Shown: positions 31,634 through 42,288 of the stretch, in pieces
Position numbering within the stretch: position 1 is the stretch's first letter
Layout: the number at the start of each line of letters is the position of its first letter
From: Trichobilharzia regenti
Lineage: Eukaryota > Platyhelminthes > Trematoda > Strigeidida > Schistosomatidae
NCBI GenBank assembly: GCA_944472135.2
Contig: OX235263.1
Span: forward strand, 2,091,517 to 2,155,516
Length of the DNA stretch: 64,000 bases
Direction: 5' to 3'
Notes under the pieces: generated by a model
What the model was told of the DNA's origin: nothing
The model's input: the letters and a program-made list of their open reading frames with translations, nothing else
The model's database searches: none
Program-made: the position numbers and the translations under genes

Positions 31634-34422
31634 ATCCTAGTAAATACGAGATCAGTTCTAAGCAAACATTTAGCACTAAGTACAATAGCTTCTATATGCA
31701 GACCGTCATTGATTATGATCACCGAAGCCTGGTGCACAAGTGAAATCTCCAATGACAACCTAAGGATTGATAAATACAACCTTTTTCGCGGGGACAGACG
31801 GACAGGTCGTGGGGGTGGAACACTAATTTACTGTGAACAATCCATGTGTGCAACCCAGTTTAGTAACCCAATTCTGTCACAACTCAATGACTCGGTCTGG
31901 GTCGAAATAAAAGTTGTCAGAAGTAAACCTATACTTGTGGGTTGTGTGTACCGGCCCCCTTCATCCAGCAGGGAATATGATAATATGCTTAGCAATATCT
32001 TTAATGTTACAGCCAATCTTCCTTTCAGTTATAAAATTATCGGAGGCGATTTCAACTTGCCAGAAGTATCATGGTCTTCACTCCGAGGACCCCAAAGGTA
32101 CGATAATCTCATAAATTCCATCGTCTCAGGAGGGTGGACACAACACATAAATTCACCCACTAGATCCGCAAATATCCTAGACCTTATTTTCACAAACAAC
32201 ATAACGCCATCTACCGTACATGTTGGACATGAATTTCCAGGTAGTGACCATAGAATAGTAGTTTGTTCTTTTGACATCTTTCCTGAAAGAAAACGCAGAG
32301 ATGAAGCTGGCCAGATACCTATGAGATTGTACACACATGCTGACTGGGACTTGTATCAGCACCTAATTAGATGTTCTAATTGGGACTCGTACTTTTCGAA
32401 CCAGTCCTTAGATGCAATTCTTAACAACTTCTATCAGAATATTAACTCAATTCACGACGTCATTGCACCCGAGAAGATTCTTAACTTCAGATTCCCCCAA
32501 AGTGATTATATTCCGACATCGTTTAGAAGAAGTCTACGTAAGCACTCAATAAAATACTACAGATATCATGGCTTATCGTCATTAATTGCCATAACGTCCC
32601 TTCTCAGGAGAATTGAAGAGTTGAGAAATATAGGCCTCAGAAACAAAGAAATGCAGGCCATTCATGCACCGCATAACTCAGGAGAAATAGCCAAACTTTT
32701 TAAAAGTAGGTTGATGAACTCCAAAACACCCTATCCGAAAATAATATACTTAGACGGCATTGCTTACGAAAATAATGAGGCGATATGTGAACTGTTTAGC
32801 AAGCACTTCGCCAGATTATACACCTTAGAGAACGATGAAGTCGTGGATTTCCCACGTAAAACAGACGAATGTTTAAGTGACATAATTTTCACCACACATG
32901 AGATCGATAAAGCTGTCGCAAATCTTAAGCTTAGTAACACTACTGGCCCAGACGGTATATCTTCCGTTCTGCTGAAAAAAGGTGGTAATGACATGAGTTT
33001 ACTCTTACTCAAGTTATACTCAATTTCATTAAGCGATGGGACATACCCTAACTGCTGGAAGAAGTCTTATATTGTACCTATCCATAAATACGGGCCTATA
33101 GCTGATATCAACAACTACCGCCCCATCAACATCACGTCTGTAGTTTCACGTGTAATGGAAAAGATAGTTAAGACTCAAATCATTCAGTACTTGCTGTCAA
33201 ATGACCTACTATCCCCATCCCAATACGGTTTCTTAAGTAGAAGGTCGTGCATTACTTGCCACTTAGATTATTTTGACTACATCACACAAAGCATTGATAA
33301 TGGGCGTTCGGTAACAACATTGTTTCTTGACGTTAGCAAGGCCTTCGATAAAGTCCCACATATCAGACTCCTAACAAAACTCCAATCATGCGGAATAACC
33401 GGAAAACCTCTCAAATGGATAAGTTCTTTTCTCACAGAAAGAGAGCAATTAGTCAAAATCAACCACCAGTTGTCTTCCTCAAAGCCGATAACCAGTGGTG
33501 TAATACAAGGTAGTGTTCTTGGCCCTATTCTATTCCTCTTATTTATAAATGACATAGTCTGTGTAATCAAGTATGGCAAGCCATACCTTTTTGCAGATGA
33601 TCTCAAGATAGTATATGATTATGGGTACGGTGATATGAGCGTCGAAAGCAAGATCCAACAAGACTTTAACGATCTAGGCGATTGGAGCGAAAAGTGGCAA
33701 CTGACTTTCAACCCAGACAAGTGCGGTATAACCCACCTTGGACGCTGGGAACCGATAATGTGCCTATACATGTACGGGAAGCTCCTCTCAAAACTGAACA
33801 CAGTCACAGACCTCGGGATAACATACTCAGATTTATCCTTTTCCGATCACGCAAATAAGGTTGTATCTGACTGTAAACGACTTACTGGCTTTGTACTGCG
33901 TAACTTCTACACCCAAGAAGCAAGATTAGCTATATATAGGACATGTATCCGTCCCAAACTTGAATATTGTGCTCTCCTATTTAGTAACCTCAGGACTGTA
34001 GACAGAAAAAAATCGAAAGTGTCCAGAGATTCCTCACGAAACGCATAATAGGGTTCGACCAACAAGTGGAATATGTTGACAGGTGTGTACGTCTGAAATT
34101 AGAGCCTGTGTGGTTAAGGAGAGTGAAGTGCAACCTATTTCTACTCTTCAAAGTCATTAGGAAACACTGCTACAGTAACTCATCCATAACTTGGGAAAAT
34201 ATTAAATCATATCAGCTGCGAAACCACGACTACCTTGTCAAGGTGGCTACCCACAGAAAATCCATTAGGGCAAACTTTTTCACCATAAAATATTGCACTC
34301 TTTGGAACCAACTACCATCTGAAATAAGATGTTGTGAAAACCCTGATGGGTTCAAACGGAGCCTAGAAAGACACTTTAACATGTCCACCCTAGCTCGTCT
34401 AAAAGACCCCAACTGTTGGTAG
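31634..34422 (+). pseudogene. LINE B ORF2 (endonuclease-RT), one frameshift
   Basis: An open frame from about 31634 (first ATG 31709) runs to 34048 and continues in another frame from about 34013 to 34422. The break falls in a run of seven A residues (34006-34012), a one-base loss by comparison with the protein. Endonuclease motifs TEAW, VYRPPSS, GGDFNLPE and GSDHR are present. RT has NYRPINIT, AFDKVPH, GVIQGSVLGPILF and the catalytic LFADDLKI (near 33595). The N-terminal motif NTRSVLSK lies upstream of the ATG. It is clearly diverged from LINE A over the whole protein, so it is a separate family. A single indel makes it a recent loss of function, or a sequencing error in a homopolymer. Confidence 0.85.
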
Positions 34423-34869
34423 AACGGAAATTGAAGGCCAGTCCAGTCATCAGTATAGTCACATACGTATATCTCGACTCTAATACTCACGCAGCGAACG
34501 TTAACTAATTTACTGATTTCTATTCTCTATAATTTTCACTAAGTTGTGTTGGTGAAAGTAACACTGGAAATAACTGTAATAGCATCCACACCTTTTAACG
34601 TTTTACATATGTATATACTAATATAATAATACTTATTAATCATGCATGTTCAACTCTTAAATTAGATGGATATTAAAATACTTGAAATATTTATGCATCA
34701 AATGTTCTCTTGCTTTACCACGCTTGTTTCCCTTATAACACTCAATTATTGAACCTAGTGTAATATTTGATATACGAACTATATTATTGATTATACTCTT
34801 ATCATATATGGTTTGATTTACTCTACGGCTCCCTGTAGACTAACCACCATTCTTCAGTATACACACACT

Positions 34870-36210
34870 GCAACACCACATGAAAAGATAAAAGTTACTT
34901 GGATATCATTTATAATCCACCAACTGGTCTCCTACCCAAAAAGAATGCGGCGATGTTTTATCCAAAAAGGCGAGGAAATACATAAACCCACAGCAGCTGT
35001 TGTTAACACTCAGTGGGGGTAGGAGCCAACAAAGTAATCCTTTCAAAGCACATGTATACTTCAAATGGACACGGAGACTTTGTAGATTACGTTATAATCC
35101 AAATCACCGCCTCTACAGCGCCAATAAACCTGGATATCTATGATGTAACGAAAACATGCTGAAAGCTGCATCTCAGATCAAGTTGACTCATTCCATGGTA
35201 ATGATCTCCTCCTGCGTGCCTTATTCGACATATTGAATGGAATGGTTCGCAGTTATTCTGGTACTAGATCGAAAAGAATAAAAAATTCACCGGTTGCTGA
35301 ATCAAAAGTACTTCTCTGCATGTTTAACTGTATTCTAACTGCTATGATTAATTCCAAACCATTTATCCCATAATCACTCAAATTCCAGGAACGATCCAAT
35401 TCTACCATTTAAAGAAGCTGGCGGACACGATGTAAATGAGTATTCATGATCTGCAATAAAGAAGCAACTGGTTTTCAACATTTTACTCAACTTACGAGTA
35501 CAGTCCGCCATGCAGACACAAATGGAGCAAATGGAGAATTCTGGAATCGACCTCGGGACCATTTGATGCAGTAAAACAACTTAGCATGACTTTATCTAAT
35601 TTTCGCCCCCACGATCAAATTTCTTTCCTGTTATGAAACTACGATAAGACTGCTGAAAAATGGAATAAATATATCACTGATCTCAATATAATACATCAAT
35701 AATCTTTAAGCCAAGGGTGCTGTTCACAACAAAGTTATGTAGGAGAATTGACTTCAAGCTTTATTTTTCCCAGATATCTGTATTACATTCATGTGATGTC
35801 TGGGTTTTTTGTTAATGCGAAGACAATATTTCTATATCTCTTTATGTGCTACACAAACTGACTTTATAGCAGACTGTTCCGACTGACTCTAATGTCAGAA
35901 AGAACAACCAAACTGTAAGTCCATTATACATCAAATTATGTGTAATTTATATAATAACTTATCCATGCCTGTACAATAGGTATGTTCCTGCATGAACAGG
36001 AAGGAATATATTATTATTATTAAAACAATATTTATGCATGCCTATACAATTGGTGTACCCTACATAGCTAGGGAAAAAATGTACTTTATTATATTATCTT
36101 TACTAAATATGCTTATTAATATTATGTGTAAATTATCGAATTGATGATGCCTGTAAACTGGCGTCCCTCATGTAAAAAATGAGAATATATATTATTATTA
36201 CTATTATTAT
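34870..36210 (+). repeat. Shared 3' module, copy 2 (LINE B 3' end)
   Basis: Second copy of 30243-31582, starting at GCAACACCACATG and ending in an ATT tail. The hairpin is retained at 35769-35804. The sequence upstream (34423-34869) has no similarity to the corresponding LINE A sequence, so the homology begins sharply. Confidence 0.9.
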
Positions 36211-37162
36211 ATTCTGTCTAGTAACTATGCTTATTTTTGTTCATTAACTAACTAGTCCCGTTATGCTAACTTTTATATTATGTGTGAACTAATATTACTG
36301 TCCTGTTTGGAAATGTTTATCATCTAGTTCCAATAATATTAAATTTTATAATTGTAGTTTGTTGTAACTACACGTTTAAAGAACTTAAAATATCTATGTA
36401 GGGTGAAAAAGGTGTAAGAGTCAGATGTAGATGTGCATTGTCATCTTTGAGCAGCCTGGTGACTGAGGAGATGAACACTGGAGGTGTGTTTGCATCGCGC
36501 ACATTAGCTGGTAGTCTATTCCAAATGACTGAAAAATTATTTAAGAAGTTGTACCGCACGTGAGTCTGACAGTGCTCCATAGCAGCTAGGTTGTGATGAT
36601 TTCTAAGATTGTAACTGATGACAGTGGTAGGTTTAGTTATTGGCTCGGAGGAATGCAAGAGAAGATTAGTTAGCTTGTAGTAAAGGATAAGGTTTAGCTT
36701 AAGGCGTCTTTTCCAGAGGGGTTCTGATCTTAGTCTGTCGCATCGCTCATGGTATTCCAGACCACTTTCTAAACCAAGAGTTCTTGAGGTAAACTGCCGT
36801 TGCACTCGCTCTAATTTAAGCTTGTCATTTTGTCTGAGTCCGCTAAGAATAAACGGGCAGTATTCTAAGATAGGTCGGACACATACTTTGTATAATAAAA
36901 CCCTAGTTTCACAACAAAAGAAACTGCGTGTTATGCATCCTATCAGCCTTCGTGTTTTACGTCTGGCATAATCAGTCTGTTCAGGGAACGTTAGGCTACT
37001 AGAGTATCTAATACCGAGATCTACGACTGAGTTGAGCTTAGCTAGTTTTCGCCCATTTATGTATTTTAGTAACCATATCGCTTAATTTATGAGTGTAGCA
37101 GGAGTAGATGACTTTGAGGTCGTCAGCATATAGGAATGGTTTACCTGAGGTGAAGCACTTTC

Positions 37163-37484
37163 AAATAAATAAATAAATTTATTCTCATGATGCAGTACAT
37201 GAGGGACGCCAGTTTACAGGCATCATCAAATTGACACAAAAATAGGACCATATTATTCAGTCACAATTTGCAGTCGATAGCAAAATATGTTTAACATGTA
37301 CACTGGAGATTATACATACACTTGATAAATGTTAATCCCAATAGTATAAAACATCCTTTTCACTTATGTACAATCATTTCTGTGCATAGTTGGAAAAATT
37401 CGCTAGATTGTCAGTGAGTTCAACACATCAGGAAATAAAGAAGTACTGTCTTGGCATTAACAAAAAAACCAGGTCTTTGGTGGA
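37163..37484 (-). mobile_element. LINE 3' fragment inserted in LINE C RT
   Basis: Splits the LINE C RT between its YIN and KCFTSGKP segments. On the minus strand it starts within the 3' half of the UTR hairpin (GACCTGG, then TTTTTTTGTTAATGCC) and ends with the common terminal tag (CCTGTAAACTGGCGTCCCTC) and an ATTT-type tail. It is a 5'-truncated member of a related CR1-like family. Boundaries are good to a few bases. Confidence 0.78.
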
Positions 37485-38092
37485 CTGTTAATGTAGACTG
37501 TGAATAAAAGTGGACCTAGGACAGTACCTTGCACAACCCCACTTGAGATCTGCCTAGGATGAGACAATACAGATCCAACTTTGGTTATTTGTACCCTGTT
37601 GCTTAGAAACCATTTTAACCAGTTCAGTAATGGGTTGCGAATTCCACAAGAGTACAGCTTCTCAAAGAGAATACTGTGAGATACCATGTCAAATGCCCTA
37701 GATATATCGAAGTAGAGAACAACGACTAGCTTACGTGCTTCGCGACTACTAGTGATGCAGTTGAAAAAGTCGAAGTGGCAAGTAACGCAAGATCTGTTTT
37801 TGAGAAATCCGTGTTGAGACCTTGTAACAAGATCTTCCCTAATTAGGTAGTCTGACAATTAATCTTTTACAACTTTTTCCATGATTCGTGAGATAACTGG
37901 GGTTATATTTATTGGTCTGTAATTGCGGACGTTTGCCTTATCACCAGATTTGTAATGTGGAATTATGTAGTTTTTCACTCACTAGGGTAAGTGCCAGTGT
38001 CCATAGATATTGAGAAGAATTTAAGAAGTAACAGGGGCATATCACACCAACTGTTTTTGAAAATTATCGAAGCGAGGCCATCCGGTCCCGTA

Positions 38093-38096
38093 CTAG
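38093..38096. repeat. Target-site duplication CTAG (left) of gypsy element
   Basis: CTAG precedes the TGTAACAACAG end of the left LTR and recurs at 42289-42292 after the right LTR end (CACCACA). Removing element plus one copy restores the LINE C reading frame across the site. Confidence 0.88.
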
Positions 38097-38448
38097 TGTA
38101 ACAACAGAAGACAAGGGCTGGCAACAGATCGTTTTATTACGAAAATCAACACGTATTTATATATATTTTATGTGCATTAATAAGGCTTATGCAAGCAGAA
38201 AAAGGCAGTCTTCTGATTGGTTGTTTCTCGGAAGTTAAGCAGACAAACACAGTCTTATGATTGGTTGTTTTCGATATTTCTCGGAAAGTAGAGCCATCTA
38301 TCTGCGAATCATATTTGTCCACATTTAAGTTTGCTGTGATTGGTTGTTGAAACAGCCTTGTTCATATTTTCTCACGGCCCATATTAGCGACCTAGACATT
38401 AACGTAGATTAGTGCCAACCAATCGGCTAGCAGCCTGCTCTCACCACA
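38097..38448 (-). repeat. 3' LTR of gypsy element
   Basis: 352 bp, same as 41937-42288 apart from one noticed G/A difference. The stop codon of the polyprotein (38427) lies inside this LTR. Confidence 0.92.
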
Positions 38449-41400
38449 CTCGTCCCCCCGTCAAATAGCTTCGTGCGCAGACGTTCCGACCTTCTGGGTG
38501 CTACGTCCTCTATTTGAGGATTGTTACTGACCGGCTTGTCCCACTGTACCCATCTTTGGAGCTGACTGGCGTTAACTCGTTTCTGTTTATCACCTCTTCG
38601 GATGGTATATACTTGACCCCGTCTTTTTGTGATTGTGTACGGTCCTTCCCACTTTGGAAGGAGTTTCCGTGAACCTAGCCCGCCTCCAACTGTATATCTC
38701 CTGTCTCTACACTTCACTTGGTCCCCGACTGCAAAGGTAATGCACTGCGTCCTTTCTTTCATCTGAGACTTCGTGACATCACTGCGCTGCTTCCGTATTA
38801 CAATCTTGACTGCCTCTTTCCTCTCTGCTTTTAATTTCGTCGTACTCCACTTTTGGTGCATGGGCCAGGTCTCATTGTGTACCGGTAATCGTGGTTTTCT
38901 ACCATACATCAGTTGGAAGGGTGACTTCTTCGTTGTTTCCTGAGTGGTAGCCCGATGTGTTAGTAAAATCAGTGGAAGCTCCGTTTCCCAGTTCCCGCCC
39001 TTCGAGGCCAGCCACTCCTTCAGTGTACGGTTGTTTCTCTCCGTTAGGCCATTCGTTTGTGGATGGTATCCAAGTACGTATCTTGCTACGTCTTCTCTCA
39101 TACCTGGCCAGTACATACTTTGTCTTAGGAGATCGGTCGTTCTGGCCACGCCTGTATGCGCTAGCTGGTGACATTCTTCTATCATGTCGTGGCGCGACGA
39201 TTGAGGTATGACAGCCAGCCAGCTTCCGTCGTTCTCTCGCCAGGTCAGAGTCCCGTAGGCATTCACTCTGAGTCGATCCCTCTGTCTGAGTAGTGTGGTT
39301 AGCTCCTTACTCGCCGTAGTTTGATCCACTTCTATTCCGTTGGTGATCACCTGTATTACTGTATTCAGCGTATCGTCCAACCTCTGCCTACGTGCAAGTC
39401 TTAGTGGGTCTTGTTCTACTGCATGCACTCCGTAAGCGACCTCGGGCAACTCAGACTCATCTTCTGGTCTCGATAACAAATCTGCCAAGACATTTTCACT
39501 TCCAGGAACGTGTGAGATCGTAAAATCGTACTCCTGAAGACGCAACATCCACCGTGACAACTTCCCCCGTGGGTCTCTCGCTGTCTTCAAAAATTGTAGC
39601 GGCTTATGATCAGTTTCGATGTGGAACCGCCGGCCGAGTAAATAAGGTCTCCATTTGTCGACTGCCCATACCATTGCTAAACATTCTTTTTCTATCGTTG
39701 AATACTTTCTCTCTGCGAGTGTCAAAACCCTACTGGCATACTCAACGATTCCCTCGTCCTGTCTTAGGACCGCACCTATAGCGTAGTCACTGGCATCTGT
39801 GCACACTGTGAACTGTCTTCCAGGTACAGGTAGTTTTAGCGTCATTTGTTGGTGGTCGAGCAGCTGTTTAATTCTGTCGAATGTCCTCTGCGATTCTTCC
39901 GACCAAACAAACTTTGGCTCACCTAGTAGCCTGTATAGAGGGGCTGCTATCTCATTGAAGTTCTTCACGAAGCGACTATAAAACGCTGCTCTACCCAAGA
40001 ATTGTCTCAGTTTTCTCTTTGAATTCGGGGCTGGAATCGTTTTAATCGTCAAAATTTTCTCCGGCAGTGGTTTAATCTCACCATTTCCCACTTTATGTCC
40101 CAACAGAGTAACATTCTTTTTGGCTATCTGGGACTTGGTTTTGTTGACGCGTAGTCCAAACTCTTCGATGCGTCGCAGCACGGCTTCTACATGGTTGACG
40201 TGATCGTTTTCGTTCTGACTGTATATGACGAGATCATCACCATAAACCTCCACGTTTTTCAAGTTCCTAAGTAATAGCTTCATCAGTCGTCTGAACGTAA
40301 ACGGTGCACCTGCTAGTCCAAACGGCATGCGTTTAAATCGATATTGTGTCTGACCCACGATGAAAGCCGTCTTATCTCTATCACCTTGTTTTATCGGTAT
40401 CTGCCAGTATCCTGAGCGAAGATCGAGAACCGAAAACACATTCGCACCTTGTAGGCGATCTAAAGTTTCTACCACTGTTGGCATGGCACACGGTCTTAAC
40501 TCTGTCATACTGTTTAACTGTCGAAAATCAACACAGAATCTATACTTCCCATTCGCTTTTTTTACTAACAGCACTGGAGAGTTGTACGGGCTATCAGCTT
40601 CCTCAATAATGTCATCTTTTAACATCTCTTGCACTTGTCGCTCCACTTCGCCTTCCAGATGACATGGAACTCTTCGCGTTAAAAATGACCTTACTTTCGG
40701 ATCACTTAACGGAATTTCATGATTCACCTTATCGCAATAACCGTATGGGTCGCCATCTCCAGTGAACAGATGATCGTATTTATTAATTAACTCTGTCACA
40801 TTGTGTACCGTCGACAGCTTAATCGCTGCTATCTCGCTGGTCTCATACATGTTGATATGCCCGTATTTCGTGATCACCACGTTCGCTTGCGTGTCGATTA
40901 TTGCACCAATCTCACGCAGAAAATCCGCTCCTAATATCGTTCGCTGTAGTTCGGGTACAACAATGAAAGGAAACGTCACCTCGCAGCCACCAACAACGAC
41001 CGTACAGTTCGATCTACCCGTGATACGCAACACATACCCGCCTACTGTTTGTACTGTCAATGAACACGGACTAACACTCTTACATAAATTCTTATCTATT
41101 AACGACACGGCCGCCCCTGTATCTATCAAACATACTACTTCTCGATCATTCACTCGCAACTTCGAATACAGAGCCCCTTTCTCAATAGCCCCCACTAAAT
41201 CTAGGTTCATACGAAAGAAAGAACAAGCATTATACCGTCTGAAATTTTTCCTTTTTCGCCTTTCTGGGCAGTATCTTCTCCAGTGTCCCGGCTTACCGCA
41301 TTCAAAACATCGGTCTTTTCTATCAGCCAACTTTAACGCCGCCACTTCCCGCTGCAATGCTTCAATTTTCTGCTCATATTCGTTTGGTTTTGGTTGGTCT

Positions 41401-41912
41401 ATAGCGGCTACCGTTGTGCTCAGCAGCTGTCTGGTCACCTTCGCCAGCTCACTAATATCCATCGGCTGCGTTGCGTTAACCAGTTGTAATCGCTGAGAAA
41501 TGTGGTCTGGGACACTCTCGATGAATTGGGAAGACAGTAACTGCGCTTCTGATTCTTTATCTAAAGTGGGAAGCGCGCGTCGAAGTAGATTAGTCAGTTT
41601 TACCGCCAACACTAGCGGGTCTCCATCAGGTCCAAGCTTCATTGACCGGAACTGCTGCATTGCTAGCTGTCTGTCTGTTTCGCTGTCAAACTCGGACACT
41701 AGTCGTTCAACCAATTTCTTCCAAGACGCTGTGCCATTTGACCTGTCTACGCTGTCATATGCAGCCTTCGCTCGGCCTCTCAACAGCGTCCCCAGGACAA
41801 CTGCCTTCGCCGCCTGCTCCTTGACACCCACCAGCTCAGCAACGGCCTCGAAGTCACGTAAGAAGCTCCGTATGTCTCCTTCTTCAAACGCAGCTGGCCA
41901 CGGGATCTTCAT
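38427..41912 (-). CDS. Gypsy Gag-Pol polyprotein, integrase core deleted
   Basis: 1,161 residues from the ATG at 41912. The frame is open into the LTR, but that ATG is the first. A capsid-like Gag comes first, then a CCHC knuckle (CFECGKPGHWRRYC, about 203-216) and an aspartic protease (LIDTGAAVSLI, about 262). RT follows (FSVLDLRSGYWQIP, FKRMPFGLAGAPFTF, and catalytic YGDD near 556 where most gypsy RTs have YLDD), then RNase H (TDASDYAIGAVL, TDHKPLQF). The integrase keeps the His-His part of its zinc domain (HQLAHTG, MYWPGM) and then jumps near 39076 to HPQTNGLTERNNR. The zinc Cys pair and the first two catalytic Asp are lost without breaking the frame. It cannot integrate by itself, yet its copy is young, so it probably relies on another element. 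Confidence 0.9.
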   Translation of the reverse strand: MKIPWPAAFEEGDIRSFLRDFEAVAELVGVKEQAAKAVVLGTLLRGRAKAAYDSVDRSNGTASWKKLVERLVSEFDSETDRQLAMQQFRSMKLGPDGDPLVLAVKLTNLLRRALPTLDKESEAQLLSSQFIESVPDHISQRLQLVNATQPMDISELAKVTRQLLSTTVAAIDQPKPNEYEQKIEALQREVAALKLADRKDRCFECGKPGHWRRYCPERRKRKNFRRYNACSFFRMNLDLVGAIEKGALYSKLRVNDREVVCLIDTGAAVSLIDKNLCKSVSPCSLTVQTVGGYVLRITGRSNCTVVVGGCEVTFPFIVVPELQRTILGADFLREIGAIIDTQANVVITKYGHINMYETSEIAAIKLSTVHNVTELINKYDHLFTGDGDPYGYCDKVNHEIPLSDPKVRSFLTRRVPCHLEGEVERQVQEMLKDDIIEEADSPYNSPVLLVKKANGKYRFCVDFRQLNSMTELRPCAMPTVVETLDRLQGANVFSVLDLRSGYWQIPIKQGDRDKTAFIVGQTQYRFKRMPFGLAGAPFTFRRLMKLLLRNLKNVEVYGDDLVIYSQNENDHVNHVEAVLRRIEEFGLRVNKTKSQIAKKNVTLLGHKVGNGEIKPLPEKILTIKTIPAPNSKRKLRQFLGRAAFYSRFVKNFNEIAAPLYRLLGEPKFVWSEESQRTFDRIKQLLDHQQMTLKLPVPGRQFTVCTDASDYAIGAVLRQDEGIVEYASRVLTLAERKYSTIEKECLAMVWAVDKWRPYLLGRRFHIETDHKPLQFLKTARDPRGKLSRWMLRLQEYDFTISHVPGSENVLADLLSRPEDESELPEVAYGVHAVEQDPLRLARRQRLDDTLNTVIQVITNGIEVDQTTASKELTTLLRQRDRLRVNAYGTLTWRENDGSWLAVIPQSSRHDMIEECHQLAHTGVARTTDLLRQSMYWPGMREDVARYVLGYHPQTNGLTERNNRTLKEWLASKGGNWETELPLILLTHRATTQETTKKSPFQLMYGRKPRLPVHNETWPMHQKWSTTKLKAERKEAVKIVIRKQRSDVTKSQMKERTQCITFAVGDQVKCRDRRYTVGGGLGSRKLLPKWEGPYTITKRRGQVYTIRRGDKQKRVNASQLQRWVQWDKPVSNNPQIEDVAPRRSERLRTKLFDGGTSVVRAGC

Positions 41913-41936
41913 CTTTTTGGAGGCAGCGACACCAAA

Positions 41937-42288
41937 TGTAACAACAGAAGACAAGGGCTGGCAACAGATCGTTTTATTACGAAAATCAACACGTATTTAT
42001 ATATATTTTATGTGCATTAATAAGGCTTATGCAAGCAGAAAAAGGCAGTCTTCTGATTGGTTGTTTCTCGGAAGTTAAGCAGACAAACACAGTCTTATGA
42101 TTGGTTGTTTTCGATATTTCTCGGAAAGTAGAGCCATCTATCTGCAAATCATATTTGTCCACATTTAAGTTTGCTGTGATTGGTTGTTGAAACAGCCTTG
42201 TTCATATTTTCTCACGGCCCATATTAGCGACCTAGACATTAACGTAGATTAGTGCCAACCAATCGGCTAGCAGCCTGCTCTCACCACA
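41937..42288 (-). repeat. 5' LTR of gypsy element
   Basis: 352 bp direct copy of the LTR at 38097-38448, ending in CACCACA before the CTAG duplication at 42289. It should carry the promoter of the element; no TATA box was convincingly placed. Confidence 0.92.

Larger units (their letters stand above)
31583..36210 (+). mobile_element. LINE B: 5'-truncated CR1-clade LINE
   Basis: Begins directly after the ATT tail of LINE A, lacks ORF1, and enters ORF2 at the start of the endonuclease (about 31634). The coding part ends at 34422. A private 3' UTR (34423-34869) is followed by the shared 3' module (34870-36210) and an ATT tail. LINE C resumes at 36211. Confidence 0.82.
36211..38096 (-). pseudogene. 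LINE C ORF2, RT half (broken)
   Basis: From 38096 downward the minus strand encodes TGPDGLASIIF, YRPINITPVISRIMEKVV, SQHGFLKNRSCVTCH, the GVVQGTVLGPLLF block and, after an insertion (37163-37484), GKPFLYADDLKV (near 37130). The protein tail (36805-36368) ends in DILSSLNV. In-frame stops occur at 37975-37977 (Trp expected) and at about 37859. This is the 3' part of the gene whose 5' part lies at 42289-43760. It is continuous with 3' UTR sequence at 36211-36367 and then at 24595-25395. The fragment at 59952-60602 is the same family and agrees over the tail. Confidence 0.88.
38097..42288 (-). mobile_element. Ty3/gypsy LTR retrotransposon with integrase deletion
   Basis: 4,192 bp with two 352 bp LTRs (38097-38448 and 41937-42288; TG...CA ends), a 4 bp CTAG target-site duplication and one polyprotein frame on the minus strand. 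I noticed one LTR-LTR difference (38305 against 42145), so the insertion is young. Next to the 5' LTR the minus strand reads TGGTGTCGCTGCC, a plausible tRNA primer-binding site. The element splits LINE C ORF2 in its RT domain. Similar in layout to schistosome gypsy elements; family not assigned. Confidence 0.92.

Noticed and set aside
40801..42078. Plus-strand frames of 231 and 192 codons opposite gypsy gag
   Set aside because: Antisense shadows of the polyprotein, with no recognisable domain.
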